From assembly GCA_011391185.1 (NCBI GenBank), contig JAABRB010000041.1:1-15749 (forward strand): a stretch of 15,749 nt of DNA, read 5' to 3'. Source of the stretch: Betaproteobacteria bacterium (GTDB lineage: Bacteria > Pseudomonadota > Gammaproteobacteria > Burkholderiales > SG8-39). This document shows positions 6,741-14,591 of this stretch, one piece after another (position 1 is the stretch's first letter; each line of letters opens with the position of its first letter). The translations under genes were made by a program, and so were the position numbers. Under the pieces are notes generated by a model. It was not told the DNA's origin. It searched no databases and was given only the letters and a program-made list of their open reading frames with translations.

Positions 6741-7907
6741 TCAAGCGTAGCAGCGCAGGCGGCGGGAAAACTCCACGAGCGGACGGATCCCGGTGGCCTC
6801 GGCCCGCTGGCACCAGTCCTGGAGCTGCCGGACGAGTTGATCGCGTGACGCGTGCGACCGCTCCCAGAGCGCCACCAGCTCGCGCCGCATGGCATACACC
6901 GTGGATAGCGACTTGCTCCGTGCGAGCCCGTCCGCGATGCGACTCCGCTGCACGTCCTCGAGCTTGCTCTCGTCGTGCGTCAGCCAGCGCTTCAGGCGAC
7001 GCAGCACTTCCGCATCGTGCGGCGCGAGACGATTCAGTTCCTCGGTGTACGTCGCCTTCAGCGACTTCGCGTACTTGGCGAGCACGTCGTAACGGTTCGA
7101 GATGACGGCCTGGAGCGTTTCGAGATCGACCACCGATTTGGCCGACGCGAACCGGGGGGTCGGGGCGAGCTTCTTGACCCTGGCAAGCCCCAGCGTTTCG
7201 AGGATTCGAATGTACAGCCACCCGATGTCGAACTCGTACCACTTGCTGGACAGCTTCGCCGACGAGGCATAGGCGTGGTGATTGTTGTGGAGTTCCTCAC
7301 CGCCGATCAGGATTCCGAGCGGAATGATGTTCGTACTGGCATCTTCTGTGGCCCAGTTGCGGTAGCCGAAAAAGTGCCCGATGCCGTTGATGACGCCGGC
7401 CGCCCAGAACGGGATCCAGACGATCTGCACGGCCAGGATCACCAGTCCCGGCACGATGCCGAAGAGCGCGATGTTCACGACCCCCATCAGGACGAGGCCC
7501 AACACCGGGAACTTCGTGTAAAGATTTCGCTCGAGCCAGTCGTCGGGCGTCCCGTGGCCGTAGCGTTCCATCGTCTCGGAATTGTGCGATTCCTTGACGT
7601 AGAGAAACACACCGCCCCACAACACGCGATTGATGCCGTAGATCTGCGGGCTATGCGGGTCCTCGACGGTTTCGCACTTGGCGTGGTGCTTGCGATGAAT
7701 CGCCGCCCACTCCTTGGTGATCATGCCCGTGGTCAGCCACAGCCAGAATCGAAAGAAATGGGATACGACCGGATGCAGGTCGAGGGCGCGATGCGCCTGG
7801 CATCGGTGCAGGAAAATCGTCACGGCCGCGATGGTGACGTGCGTCAGCAGCAGGGCGACAACAGCCAGCTCCCACCAGGAGAGGTCGAACACACCGGAAA
7901 AGAACAT
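6741..7907 (-). CDS. Membrane fatty-acid desaturase (acyl-CoA/acyl-lipid delta-9 type) with C-terminal extension
   Basis: This integral membrane di-iron enzyme introduces a double bond into a saturated acyl chain using O2, adjusting membrane fluidity. The three histidine boxes of the desaturase superfamily are present: HRCQAH (H34, H39), HRKHH (H71, H74, H75) and HNNHH (H207, H210, H211), with an additional H178 in GIGHFFGY. Hydrophobic pairs near 13-33, 51-65, 134-150 and 152-180 fit the usual four-helix core. The catalytic part ends near residue 245. The remaining roughly 140 residues are charged, mostly helical-looking and without histidine boxes. Substrate and position specificity cannot be read from sequence, though the box spacing is that of stearoyl-CoA-type enzymes. 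No clear ribosome binding site precedes the ATG at 7907. It appears to be a single-gene unit, with a candidate promoter upstream and a terminator downstream. Confidence 0.88.
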   Translation of the reverse strand: MFFSGVFDLSWWELAVVALLLTHVTIAAVTIFLHRCQAHRALDLHPVVSHFFRFWLWLTTGMITKEWAAIHRKHHAKCETVEDPHSPQIYGINRVLWGGVFLYVKESHNSETMERYGHGTPDDWLERNLYTKFPVLGLVLMGVVNIALFGIVPGLVILAVQIVWIPFWAAGVINGIGHFFGYRNWATEDASTNIIPLGILIGGEELHNNHHAYASSAKLSSKWYEFDIGWLYIRILETLGLARVKKLAPTPRFASAKSVVDLETLQAVISNRYDVLAKYAKSLKATYTEELNRLAPHDAEVLRRLKRWLTHDESKLEDVQRSRIADGLARSKSLSTVYAMRRELVALWERSHASRDQLVRQLQDWCQRAEATGIRPLVEFSRRLRCYA

Positions 7908-7943
7908 GGAGAGTTTGCGCTTCTTATCGATTGGGCCGGGCCG

Positions 7944-7971
7944 ATTTTACGGGAAATCCCGGTGTCCGCAA
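7944..7971 (-). promoter_or_regulatory. Candidate promoter of the desaturase gene with an inverted repeat in its spacer
   Basis: On the minus strand, TTGCGG (7971-7966) is followed after 16 bp by TAAAAT (7949-7944), five of six matches to the -10 consensus, about 37 bases ahead of the desaturase ATG. The spacer contains the inverted repeat CGGGA-TT-TCCCG (7961-7950), which could be an operator for a regulator of unsaturation. That last point is conjecture. Confidence 0.45.
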
Positions 7972-8067
7972 CCCCTATGGTCACGCGCCCCTGTCATCTT
8001 GCAACCTTTTGAATAGATACCGGGTTTCAGGCCGGAATCGGCGCGATCGACCGGCGAATCCCGAATG

Positions 8068-9339
8068 TCATACCGCGTGCTCCAGCAGTGCCGCAAAGAA
8101 ACCGTCCGTGCCATGCGCGTGCGGGCTGAGCCGCAGCGGCAAATCGCCCGATTTGCCTTGCTGCGGAACCTCGATGCGGCCCGTAGCCAGCTCGACATGC
8201 GCCGACCGCGCGCGAAACTGCGGACTTTCGGCCAGGAATTCGCTCACGATCGCGTCGTTCTCGTCGGGCAGGATGCTGCACGTCGCGTACACGAGCCGGC
8301 CGCCCGGCCGAACCAGCTTCGCCGCGGCAGCGAGAATGGCAGCCTGCTTGCGCGCCAGCTCCTCGACGTCCTGCGCGCTTTGACGCCACTTGAGATCCGG
8401 GTTTCGCCGCAGCGTCCCCAGACCGCTGCAGGGCGCATCGACCAGGACACGATTGAATTTCCCGGCGAGCCGCTTGAGCTTCGGATCTCGCTCGGACGCG
8501 ATCCGCTGCGGATGGATGTTGGACAATCCGGAGCGTGCGAGGCGCGGCTTGAGATCTGCCAGCCGCTTGGCAGACACATCGAATGCGTACACGCGACCGG
8601 TCGAGCGCATCGCGGCGCCGATCGCGAGCGACTTGCCGCCCGCACCAGCGCAGAAGTCGGCGACCATTTCGCCGCGCCGCGGTGCGAGCAGCTGGCACAC
8701 GAGCTGGCTCGCTTCGTCCTGCACCTCGATGAATCCGCCGAGAAACAGCCGGTGGCGGTTGATCGCCGGCCTGCCAGCGATCCGGATGCCGATCGGGGAG
8801 TAGGGCGTGGGCGTCCCGTCGATACCGTCTGCCGCAAGCTCGCGTAAGACGGACTCGCGATCGGTCTTGTGGACATTCACGCGCAGATCGAGCGGCGCCG
8901 GCTGCTGCAATGCCTGCGCAACCGCGAGCAATTCCGCGTCGGAATGGAGTGCTCGCAGCCGGTCGATGAGCCAGTCTGGCAGATCGCACGCCACTGCGAA
9001 GGGAACCTCTTCACGCGTTGCGCCTTTCAACCGGGCCAGCCACTCCACCTCCGCCGGATGCGTCACGCCCTCGAGCTCGCGCAGGCTGAACCCGCGCAAG
9101 CGCACCAACGCCGCGAGGACTGTGTCCCGGGCGCTCCGCGTCGCACCGAGGTGCTCGAGGAGACGCCGCCGGCGCAATGCCGCATACACGGTCTCCGCAA
9201 TGAGCCCGCGCTCGCTCTGACCGAGCCGGGGTCGCGAACGAAAGAACGCCGTGAGCTGCTTGTCAGCCGGGTGTTTGAGCTCGCCGATTGTGGTCATTGC
9301 AGCCACGAGCTCGCCGAGCAATGCCGGAGTCAGTCGCAT
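8068..9339 (-). CDS. RsmB/NOP-family SAM-dependent RNA (cytosine-5) methyltransferase
   Basis: This protein should transfer a methyl group from S-adenosylmethionine to C5 of a cytosine in RNA. An N-terminal region of about 130 residues resembles the NusB-like domain of RsmB (LGQSERGLIAETVYAALRR). The Rossmann methyltransferase domain follows, with SAM motif DFCAGAGGK (228-236), DAPCSG (C304) and YATCSILPDEN (C354). In this family the TCS cysteine is the nucleophile and the PC cysteine releases the product; both are present. The C-terminal LRLSPHAHGTDGFF block is also typical. It has 423 residues against 429 in E. coli RsmB. The frame opens at 9432, but the ATG at 9339, 28 bp after the purN stop, gives the family N-terminus. 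Betaproteobacteria often carry RsmB and a paralogue, and the purN neighbourhood suggests this may be the paralogue, so no gene symbol is given. Probably cotranscribed with purN. Confidence 0.9.
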   Translation of the reverse strand: MRLTPALLGELVAAMTTIGELKHPADKQLTAFFRSRPRLGQSERGLIAETVYAALRRRRLLEHLGATRSARDTVLAALVRLRGFSLRELEGVTHPAEVEWLARLKGATREEVPFAVACDLPDWLIDRLRALHSDAELLAVAQALQQPAPLDLRVNVHKTDRESVLRELAADGIDGTPTPYSPIGIRIAGRPAINRHRLFLGGFIEVQDEASQLVCQLLAPRRGEMVADFCAGAGGKSLAIGAAMRSTGRVYAFDVSAKRLADLKPRLARSGLSNIHPQRIASERDPKLKRLAGKFNRVLVDAPCSGLGTLRRNPDLKWRQSAQDVEELARKQAAILAAAAKLVRPGGRLVYATCSILPDENDAIVSEFLAESPQFRARSAHVELATGRIEVPQQGKSGDLPLRLSPHAHGTDGFFAALLEHAV

Positions 9340-9367
9340 TCGCTCGTCACAGCGCCAGCAATCCGGA

Positions 9368-9988
9368 TCATCGGTCCGCCAGATGAAACTGCCGCGCACC
9401 CTCGCCCGCCACGTCGACCCGGCCGTCCGCAATCGAGAGCCGACCCTCCAGGAACCAGCGGATCGCCATCGGGTAGATCACGTGCTCCTGCTCGAGCACG
9501 CGCGCGGCGAGCTGGTCCGCATTGTCGCCGGGCAGCACCGGCACCGCCGCCTGGATGACGATGGGGCCGTGATCGAGATCGGGCGTGACGAAGTGCACCG
9601 TCGCACCGTGGATCTTCACTCCCGCCGCGAGTGCGGCCGCGTGCGTATCGAGTCCGGGAAAGGCGGGCAGCAGGGACGGGTGAATGTTTATCAACCGGTC
9701 CTGGTAGCGCTCGACGAACGAAGCGGTGAGGACGCGCATGAAACCAGCAAGCGCAACGAGCCGTGGCGCATGGCGGTCGATCGCATCGACGAGCGCCGCC
9801 TCGAACGCTTCCCGGCTCGCGTACGCGCGATGCTCGATGGCCACACTCGGAATCTCGCGGTCGCGCGCGAACGCGAGGCCCGCCACACTGGCGCGGTTGC
9901 TGATGACCGCGGCCACCGGCAGCCCCGCGTCGACCATCGAGCGCAGGTTGCTGCCGCGACCCGATATGAGCACCACGATGCCGCTCAT
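9368..9988 (-). CDS. purN: Phosphoribosylglycinamide formyltransferase 1 (GAR transformylase)
   Basis: PurN transfers the formyl group of 10-formyltetrahydrofolate to GAR, the third step of de novo purine synthesis, in the cytosol. It has 206 residues (E. coli 212). The phosphate-binding loop SGRGSNL lies at 9-15, GFMRVLT at 82-88, and the catalytic trio is N101 and H103 in NIHPSLLP plus D139 in DLDHGP, with the same 38-residue N-to-D spacing as N106/D144 of E. coli. The start at 9988 is the first possible one (MSGIVVLISG); its ribosome binding site is weak. The RNA methyltransferase gene follows 28 bp downstream, suggesting one transcript from the promoter just upstream. purM, which is next to purN in E. 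coli, is not here. Confidence 0.97.
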   Translation of the reverse strand: MSGIVVLISGRGSNLRSMVDAGLPVAAVISNRASVAGLAFARDREIPSVAIEHRAYASREAFEAALVDAIDRHAPRLVALAGFMRVLTASFVERYQDRLINIHPSLLPAFPGLDTHAAALAAGVKIHGATVHFVTPDLDHGPIVIQAAVPVLPGDNADQLAARVLEQEHVIYPMAIRWFLEGRLSIADGRVDVAGEGARQFHLADR

Positions 9989-10020
9989 GCGTTCTGCCCG
10001 GAAACTTTCATGACCGCGCG

Positions 10021-10049
10021 ATCATATCGGGAACGCCGACGATCGTCAC
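10021..10049 (-). promoter_or_regulatory. Promoter for purN
   Basis: The minus strand has GTGACG (10049-10044), a 17-bp spacer and TATGAT (10026-10021): four of six and five of six matches to sigma-70. It lies within the 88-bp gap after the TraB/GumN gene, about 32 bases ahead of the purN ATG, so purN probably need not depend on read-through from that gene. No PurR-like operator was recognised. Confidence 0.5.
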
Positions 10050-10076
10050 CGCAGGCAAACGGTAGAGGGAGAGCAC

Positions 10077-11009
10077 CTAGTCGATGCGCGTCACGCGGTA
10101 ACCATCCTGCTCGATGAATGCCAGCAACCCTTTGTCACCCGGCAGATGCAGTGCGCCGACCGCGACGAACATCCTTCCGGTTTGCAACGGCACCGCCAGC
10201 CGGAAATGCATGAGAACGGTTCGATCGTGAACGATGTGCCGCATGAGCGCGTCGTAGTGATGCACGACGCCGGGATTAAGGCTATCCATACGCGCGGGAA
10301 AGTGCACCAGCTTGGCGAGGTCGCCCGCGAGCCACGCCTGGGTCATGGTCTCGTTCTCGGCATCCAGCGCCGCCCGGTGCGCGAGCGCATGCTTGAGAAG
10401 TGCAATCTGCGACACCAGCGGAACAGTGTCGAAGGCCGCGATCTGCTCCTCGACCGACTCGAGGGCCTGGATACGCAGGCGCGCACGCCGCGCGGCAGCC
10501 AGCAAACTCATGTCGAGCGCAAGCGATGCGTCGCGCGGCCCCGACGAGGCGACCGCCAACATCGCCGCCCAAGGCTTCATGCGCGCAATCACGCGTTCGG
10601 ACATTCCACGCTTGACGAGGATGAGCCGCGTCTGCGCATAGGCGTCCGGGCCGATGAGGAACTCGAGCCGCTGGTCGTCGGCGAGCTGTTCCTGGTCGAA
10701 TACGCCTGGATCTACCATTGCGTCGACCGCGACTTCCATTATGAAGGTTCGCGCGCGCGCCAGCGCCGCGAGGACCTTGGCGCTCGGTTGTGCCACACGG
10801 GAGTCGGCGGCGTGGATGGTGCCGAAAACGCAGCTGTCCGGCGTCCCGTTCCGTTCCACCCGCCACAGGAGGCCACTGTCGAACCGTTTGCGGGCGCTCG
10901 CGCCCGCCCAGACCCGACCAACCGGACCGAACACGGAGGCCGCCGCCGCGGCCAGCACAGCGCGCCGCAGCGGGTGCGGTCGGTCGACGGCAGGACGCAG
11001 CTTGATCAT
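10077..11009 (-). CDS. TraB/GumN family protein with N-terminal export signal
   Basis: The 310-residue protein belongs to the TraB/GumN (TIKI-like) superfamily, suggested to be metalloproteases; the role in bacteria is not known. It shows the family's diagnostic ends: GLLWRVERNG followed by GTIH (63-66) near the start of the mature protein, a conserved glutamate in FIMEVAVD (E92), and the terminal block VGALHLPGDKGLLAFIEQDG. In the TIKI model the GTIH histidine, the glutamate and the late GALH histidine form the metal site. Residues 15-36 (RR followed by an Ala/Val-rich stretch) look like a signal peptide, perhaps Tat-like but lacking the FLK consensus, so a periplasmic location is likely. 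No ribosome binding site is evident before ATG 11009. It lies alone between purN and the pirin gene, and nothing in the context reveals a substrate. Confidence 0.85.
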   Translation of the reverse strand: MIKLRPAVDRPHPLRRAVLAAAAASVFGPVGRVWAGASARKRFDSGLLWRVERNGTPDSCVFGTIHAADSRVAQPSAKVLAALARARTFIMEVAVDAMVDPGVFDQEQLADDQRLEFLIGPDAYAQTRLILVKRGMSERVIARMKPWAAMLAVASSGPRDASLALDMSLLAAARRARLRIQALESVEEQIAAFDTVPLVSQIALLKHALAHRAALDAENETMTQAWLAGDLAKLVHFPARMDSLNPGVVHHYDALMRHIVHDRTVLMHFRLAVPLQTGRMFVAVGALHLPGDKGLLAFIEQDGYRVTRID

Positions 11010-11066
11010 CGCGGTCGCGAGGCCATGCAGACCCTCGGATAGACCCTGTCATCGCCATTCTGAGGC

Positions 11067-11093
11067 ATTCCGGGCCAGGCGGGGGTCCGGAAT
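11067..11093 (-). terminator. Hairpin after the pirin gene (no T run)
   Basis: ATTCCGG (11067-11073) pairs with CCGGAAT (11087-11093), and the stem continues inward through a G-T pair and two G-C pairs to about 10 bp with a 7-nt loop. It begins 8 bp past the pirin stop codon. There is no T run on the minus strand, so if it ends or stabilises the transcript it is not a classic intrinsic terminator. Confidence 0.35.
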
Positions 11094-11101
11094 CGTCGTG
11101 G

Positions 11102-11800
11102 TCACGCGAGATCGAAGAGCAGCACCTCTGCCCGATTGCCTGCCTCGAGCACGAGTTCGGCAGTATCCGTCACCTTCAGGGCGTCGCCCGCCTCGAGCGG
11201 CTGGCCGTTGACAGCCACGCTGCCGCGGGCAACGTGAACGTATGCGCGCCGCCCGGCCGCGAGCCGGTGCGTCGCACTTTCGGCGCCGTCAAGAAGCGCC
11301 GCAAACACCTGCGTGTCCCGATGAATCGTCACCGAGCCTGCGCGTCCGTCCGGAGACGCGATGAGCCGCAGCGTGCCCCGCTTCGTGCTCGTCTCGAACC
11401 GGCGCTCCTCGTAACTCGGGGTGATCCCGCGCACGTCCGGCTCGATCCAGATCTGCAGGAAATGAACCAGTTCTGCGTCCGACGGGTTGAATTCGCTGTG
11501 CCTGATGCCGCTGCCGGCGCTCATGCGCTGCACGTCCCCCGGCCGGATCACCGAGCCGTTGCCCATGCTGTCCTTGTGCTCGAGCGCCCCGTCGAGAACG
11601 TAGCTGATGATCTCCATGTCGCGATGACCGTGCGTCCCGAAGCCCGTGCCGGGCTGGACCCGGTCCTCGTTGATGACCCGCAGTGCCCCGAAGTCCATAT
11701 TCGCCGGGTCGTGATAATCGGCGAAGGAGAAACTGTGAAACGAGCGCAGCCAGCCGTGGTCGGCATAGCCGCGATCAGCGCTTTTCCTTACCTTGAGCAT
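11102..11800 (-). CDS. Pirin-family bicupin protein, YhhW type (possible quercetin 2,3-dioxygenase)
   Basis: Pirins are two-domain cupins binding one metal in the N-terminal barrel. E. coli YhhW and human pirin show quercetinase activity in vitro, but the physiological substrate is unknown. The 232-residue product follows YhhW (231) closely: HGHRDMEIISYVL, EHKDSMGNG, MSAGSGIRHSEFNPS, QIWI and EVLLFDLA at the C-terminus. The four metal ligands are in place: H57, H59, H101 and E103. The frame opens at 11872, but ATG at 11800 is chosen because it follows GGAGA with seven-base spacing and gives the family start MLKVRKSADRGYADHGWL. It lies 72 bp downstream of the PAS-GGDEF gene on the same strand, so cotranscription is possible. 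Function in this organism is not determinable from context. Confidence 0.93.
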   Translation of the reverse strand: MLKVRKSADRGYADHGWLRSFHSFSFADYHDPANMDFGALRVINEDRVQPGTGFGTHGHRDMEIISYVLDGALEHKDSMGNGSVIRPGDVQRMSAGSGIRHSEFNPSDAELVHFLQIWIEPDVRGITPSYEERRFETSTKRGTLRLIASPDGRAGSVTIHRDTQVFAALLDGAESATHRLAAGRRAYVHVARGSVAVNGQPLEAGDALKVTDTAELVLEAGNRAEVLLFDLA

Positions 11801-11804
11801 GAGA

Positions 11805-11828
11805 GAGTCTCCGAGTCTCCGAGTGTCC
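11805..11828 (-). repeat. Three tandem 8-bp units containing the pirin ribosome binding site
   Basis: The plus strand reads GAGTCTCC, GAGTCTCC, GAGTGTCC at 11805-11812, 11813-11820 and 11821-11828. On the minus strand each of the first two units supplies a GGAGA Shine-Dalgarno core, at 7 and 15 bases from the pirin ATG. The third unit differs by one base. Gain or loss of a unit by slippage would leave one core at the working distance. Confidence 0.85.
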
Positions 11829-11872
11829 GGGCGAAACGAGCTGGATCGCCGTGCGCAGGGTCGCCGGGCCAA

Positions 11873-14506
11873 TCAGTCCGAGTAGAACTGATATCTGTTC
11901 TTGCCGGCATCCTTGACCCGATACATGGCCGCGTCCGCATGCGTGAGCAACGCTTCGGGTGCGTCACCATCGCGCGGGAAGATGCTGATGCCGATCGAAG
12001 CGCCGACCTCGAGGTGACGCCCGCCAGCCGGAATCAGTTGCGTGATTGCACCAAGTATCTTCTCCGCAACCACGGCAGGATCTTCGGTCGAACGCTGTCC
12101 GACGAGCACCACCACGAATTCGTCTCCGCCGAGCCTCGCCACGGTGTCGGTCTCCCGCACGCATTCCTGGATCCGCCTGGCGACCGTACGCAGGACGTAG
12201 TCACCCGTGAGGTGACCATAGGTGTCGTTGATGGCTTTGAACTCGTCGAGATCGATCAGCATCAGCGCAACGATGTTCTCCGAGCGGCGGGCGTTCGCCA
12301 GCGCCTGGCGCAGCCGGTCGTCGAACATGCGCCGATTGAGCAGCCCGGTCAGGGCGTCGTGATCGGCCAGGTGCTGGATGCGGCTTTCGCGCTCCTTGCG
12401 GGCCGAGATATCGATATAGATCCAGAGCGATCCCTCGTCCGGCCGAGCAGGATTGAGGACGCGCCCGCGGGCATCGCACCAGAATACGCCCCCGTCACGG
12501 CGCTTCACGCGCAACTCGGTGTGCAGCGAACCGTCCTTGTCACGCACTGCGTGCGCCAGCGACGCACTCGGATCCCATTCCGACGGATCGGCATACCAGT
12601 AGATGGACGGACGGCCGACGAGTTCGTCGGGCGAGTACCCGAGCATTTCCGCGAATCTGCGATTGCACTTGTGGACCACGCCGTCCCGCAGCATGACGAT
12701 GCCTTCCGAAACCGAATCGAAGATCAGGCTCTGGTCTTCGAGCGCGGCCGACAGCTCGATCTCCCGGTGCTTGAGCGGAGAAATGTCGGTGGCGGTTCCG
12801 GTCACGCCCGTGATCTGCCCCGCGCCGTCGCGCAGCGGGGTGGCATTGAGGGACAGCACCACATGATTCCCGTTGCGATTGACGTGCACCGTTTCAAAAT
12901 GCGAAGCGGTTCCCTCCGCGAGAACTCGGGCCAGCATCGCCTCGGTGCGGGGCCGGTCCGCTTCGGGTTGCGTGTCGATGAGCCGCTTTCCCATCAAGTC
13001 CTCGGGCTCGCATCCGAAAATCTGACGCGTCGCGCGCGGCGAGAGGTATTTCCAGCACCCGTCCCGATCGACGATCCAGACGAGATCATTTGAAGTCTCG
13101 ACCAGATAGCGAAACAGCCGCTCGCTCTCGCGCAGCCGCTCCTCGATCTGCCTGCGATCGGAGATGTCGATGATCGAGCCCACCGAGCGAACCGTCCGTC
13201 CGGTCGGATCGCAGACCACGATGCCCCGCGCGTGCACCCATACGAATTCGCCATCCATGCGCCGCAGCCGAAACTCGCTGTCGAAGGCGCTGCGCGGGTT
13301 CGCGATCGCGCGATACCACAAGGCAAGCACCCGCTCGGCGTCATCGGGATGCAGGTGGCTCTTGAATCGAAACTCGGTGCCGAGATCGGCGTCCGGCCCA
13401 TACCCGAGAATCATCTTGAATCTCGGCGAAAGGTAGCTCTCGTTGGCGACGATATTCCAGTCCCAGATCCCGTCCTGCGAAGCACGGACCACGAGCTCCA
13501 GGCGCTCTTCGCTGTCCCGCAGCGCCCGCTCCTGCGCAAGCCGTGCGGTGAGATCGCTCAGGACGAGCACGAATCCGAGTTCGGGCTCGGACGATCTCAC
13601 CGGCTCGCTGGAGAGCTCGCACCGTACGGGCGAGCCATCCTTGCGCCGGAGCTCGATCTCGCAGCGGAATGAATTTCCTTCGTGGGCCGCGTTCATGCCC
13701 TCCGCGACGAGCGCATCCCACCGCGCTGCATCGTCGGCCCAGGGTGCGCGCGGCGCCGTGAGCAAATCCTCGCGCGACCAGCCGAACATGCGCTCGAGCC
13801 AGCGGTTGCAGTCGACGATGCGGCCGTTGCGGACGAACGCAATCCCCACCGTGACCGCATCGAAGAGCCCCCGCTGCTCGTCGAGCAGGCGCTCATTGAC
13901 GATGCCGCGCTCGATGTTCTGCACGAGCGTGAGGTGATAGCTGCTCATGATGCGCGCGACCGCCAGCGCAAAGATCACGATCAGCGCGCTCATTGCCAGA
14001 TAGCGTTCCCCAGGCTGCGCGACCAGGACGGCAAGCAGCGTTCCCAGGCTCGGCGCGGCGAATGCGTAGAACGCTTTTCGGCTCGCGCCGAGCAAGCCGA
14101 TCGCTCCGATCACCATGCCGCCGATGGCAAATGCCGCAAAGACCTGGAGCAGATAGGTTGCGCCCGCGGCAATCAGCGCGAGCGCGCCCCAGGCCACCCC
14201 GTGCAATGCCGATCCGATGACGAACCACGCCTCCCGGCGATCCGGAGTCGGAACATCACTCCTGCGGTCTGCGTACCGACGCGTGAAGCCGTAGCGAATG
14301 CCGTTGATGACCCCAATCGAAGCAAACCACGTCAGCAGCCACGCGTGCGCGACATGTGGCCAGAGCAACCCCGTGCAGACGGCTGCGACCACCGGAGCCA
14401 CGAGAAAGCCGACGACCGCCCCGCCGTAAAGCAGCTCGATGCGTCGCGCTTCGAGCCGGTCCGCGGGCGAACGCGGCATCGTCACAGGTGCTGCGGGATG
14501 CTCCAT
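11873..14506 (-). CDS. Membrane sensor diguanylate cyclase with four PAS domains and a GGDEF domain
   Basis: GGDEF domains make cyclic di-GMP from two GTP, usually promoting biofilm formation or altering motility. The 877 residues comprise an N-terminal membrane region of about six helices (roughly 26-48, 52-70, 94-115, 117-139, 145-163, 168-188), four PAS domains (about 208-325, 330-452 of PAS_3 type, 460-578, 588-705) and a GGDEF domain (about 712-872). The active site is canonical, G793-G-D-E-F797, and an RETD inhibitory I-site (784-787) stands exactly five residues before it, so product feedback is expected. NRDG/KDG-type motifs and C-terminal DIS/DLT ends mark the PAS units. There is no EAL domain. 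The membrane part matches no MASE-type sensor I can name. ATG 14506 lacks a ribosome binding site, and ATG 14479 is an alternative. Signals sensed are unknown. Confidence 0.92.
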   Translation of the reverse strand: MEHPAAPVTMPRSPADRLEARRIELLYGGAVVGFLVAPVVAAVCTGLLWPHVAHAWLLTWFASIGVINGIRYGFTRRYADRRSDVPTPDRREAWFVIGSALHGVAWGALALIAAGATYLLQVFAAFAIGGMVIGAIGLLGASRKAFYAFAAPSLGTLLAVLVAQPGERYLAMSALIVIFALAVARIMSSYHLTLVQNIERGIVNERLLDEQRGLFDAVTVGIAFVRNGRIVDCNRWLERMFGWSREDLLTAPRAPWADDAARWDALVAEGMNAAHEGNSFRCEIELRRKDGSPVRCELSSEPVRSSEPELGFVLVLSDLTARLAQERALRDSEERLELVVRASQDGIWDWNIVANESYLSPRFKMILGYGPDADLGTEFRFKSHLHPDDAERVLALWYRAIANPRSAFDSEFRLRRMDGEFVWVHARGIVVCDPTGRTVRSVGSIIDISDRRQIEERLRESERLFRYLVETSNDLVWIVDRDGCWKYLSPRATRQIFGCEPEDLMGKRLIDTQPEADRPRTEAMLARVLAEGTASHFETVHVNRNGNHVVLSLNATPLRDGAGQITGVTGTATDISPLKHREIELSAALEDQSLIFDSVSEGIVMLRDGVVHKCNRRFAEMLGYSPDELVGRPSIYWYADPSEWDPSASLAHAVRDKDGSLHTELRVKRRDGGVFWCDARGRVLNPARPDEGSLWIYIDISARKERESRIQHLADHDALTGLLNRRMFDDRLRQALANARRSENIVALMLIDLDEFKAINDTYGHLTGDYVLRTVARRIQECVRETDTVARLGGDEFVVVLVGQRSTEDPAVVAEKILGAITQLIPAGGRHLEVGASIGISIFPRDGDAPEALLTHADAAMYRVKDAGKNRYQFYSD

Positions 14507-14591
14507 GGGCGGGACTCGGATGTCCGCCGCACCGGGTCCGGCGTGGCGCCAGTCAGGAACTCGAAGGAGAATGAGTCCCGGGGGCGCACGA

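Noticed and set aside
11234..13093. Plus-strand open frame of about 619 codons antisense to the pirin and GGDEF genes
   Set aside because: It is rich in Arg/His/Asp/Val as expected from the reverse of a GC-rich gene, spans two real genes on the other strand, and shows no family motif or ribosome binding site.
14511..14579. Inverted repeat GGGACTC/GAGTCCC upstream of the GGDEF gene
   Set aside because: The two 7-bp arms are 55 bases apart, with no supporting promoter or conserved spacing. This could be chance in GC-rich DNA.
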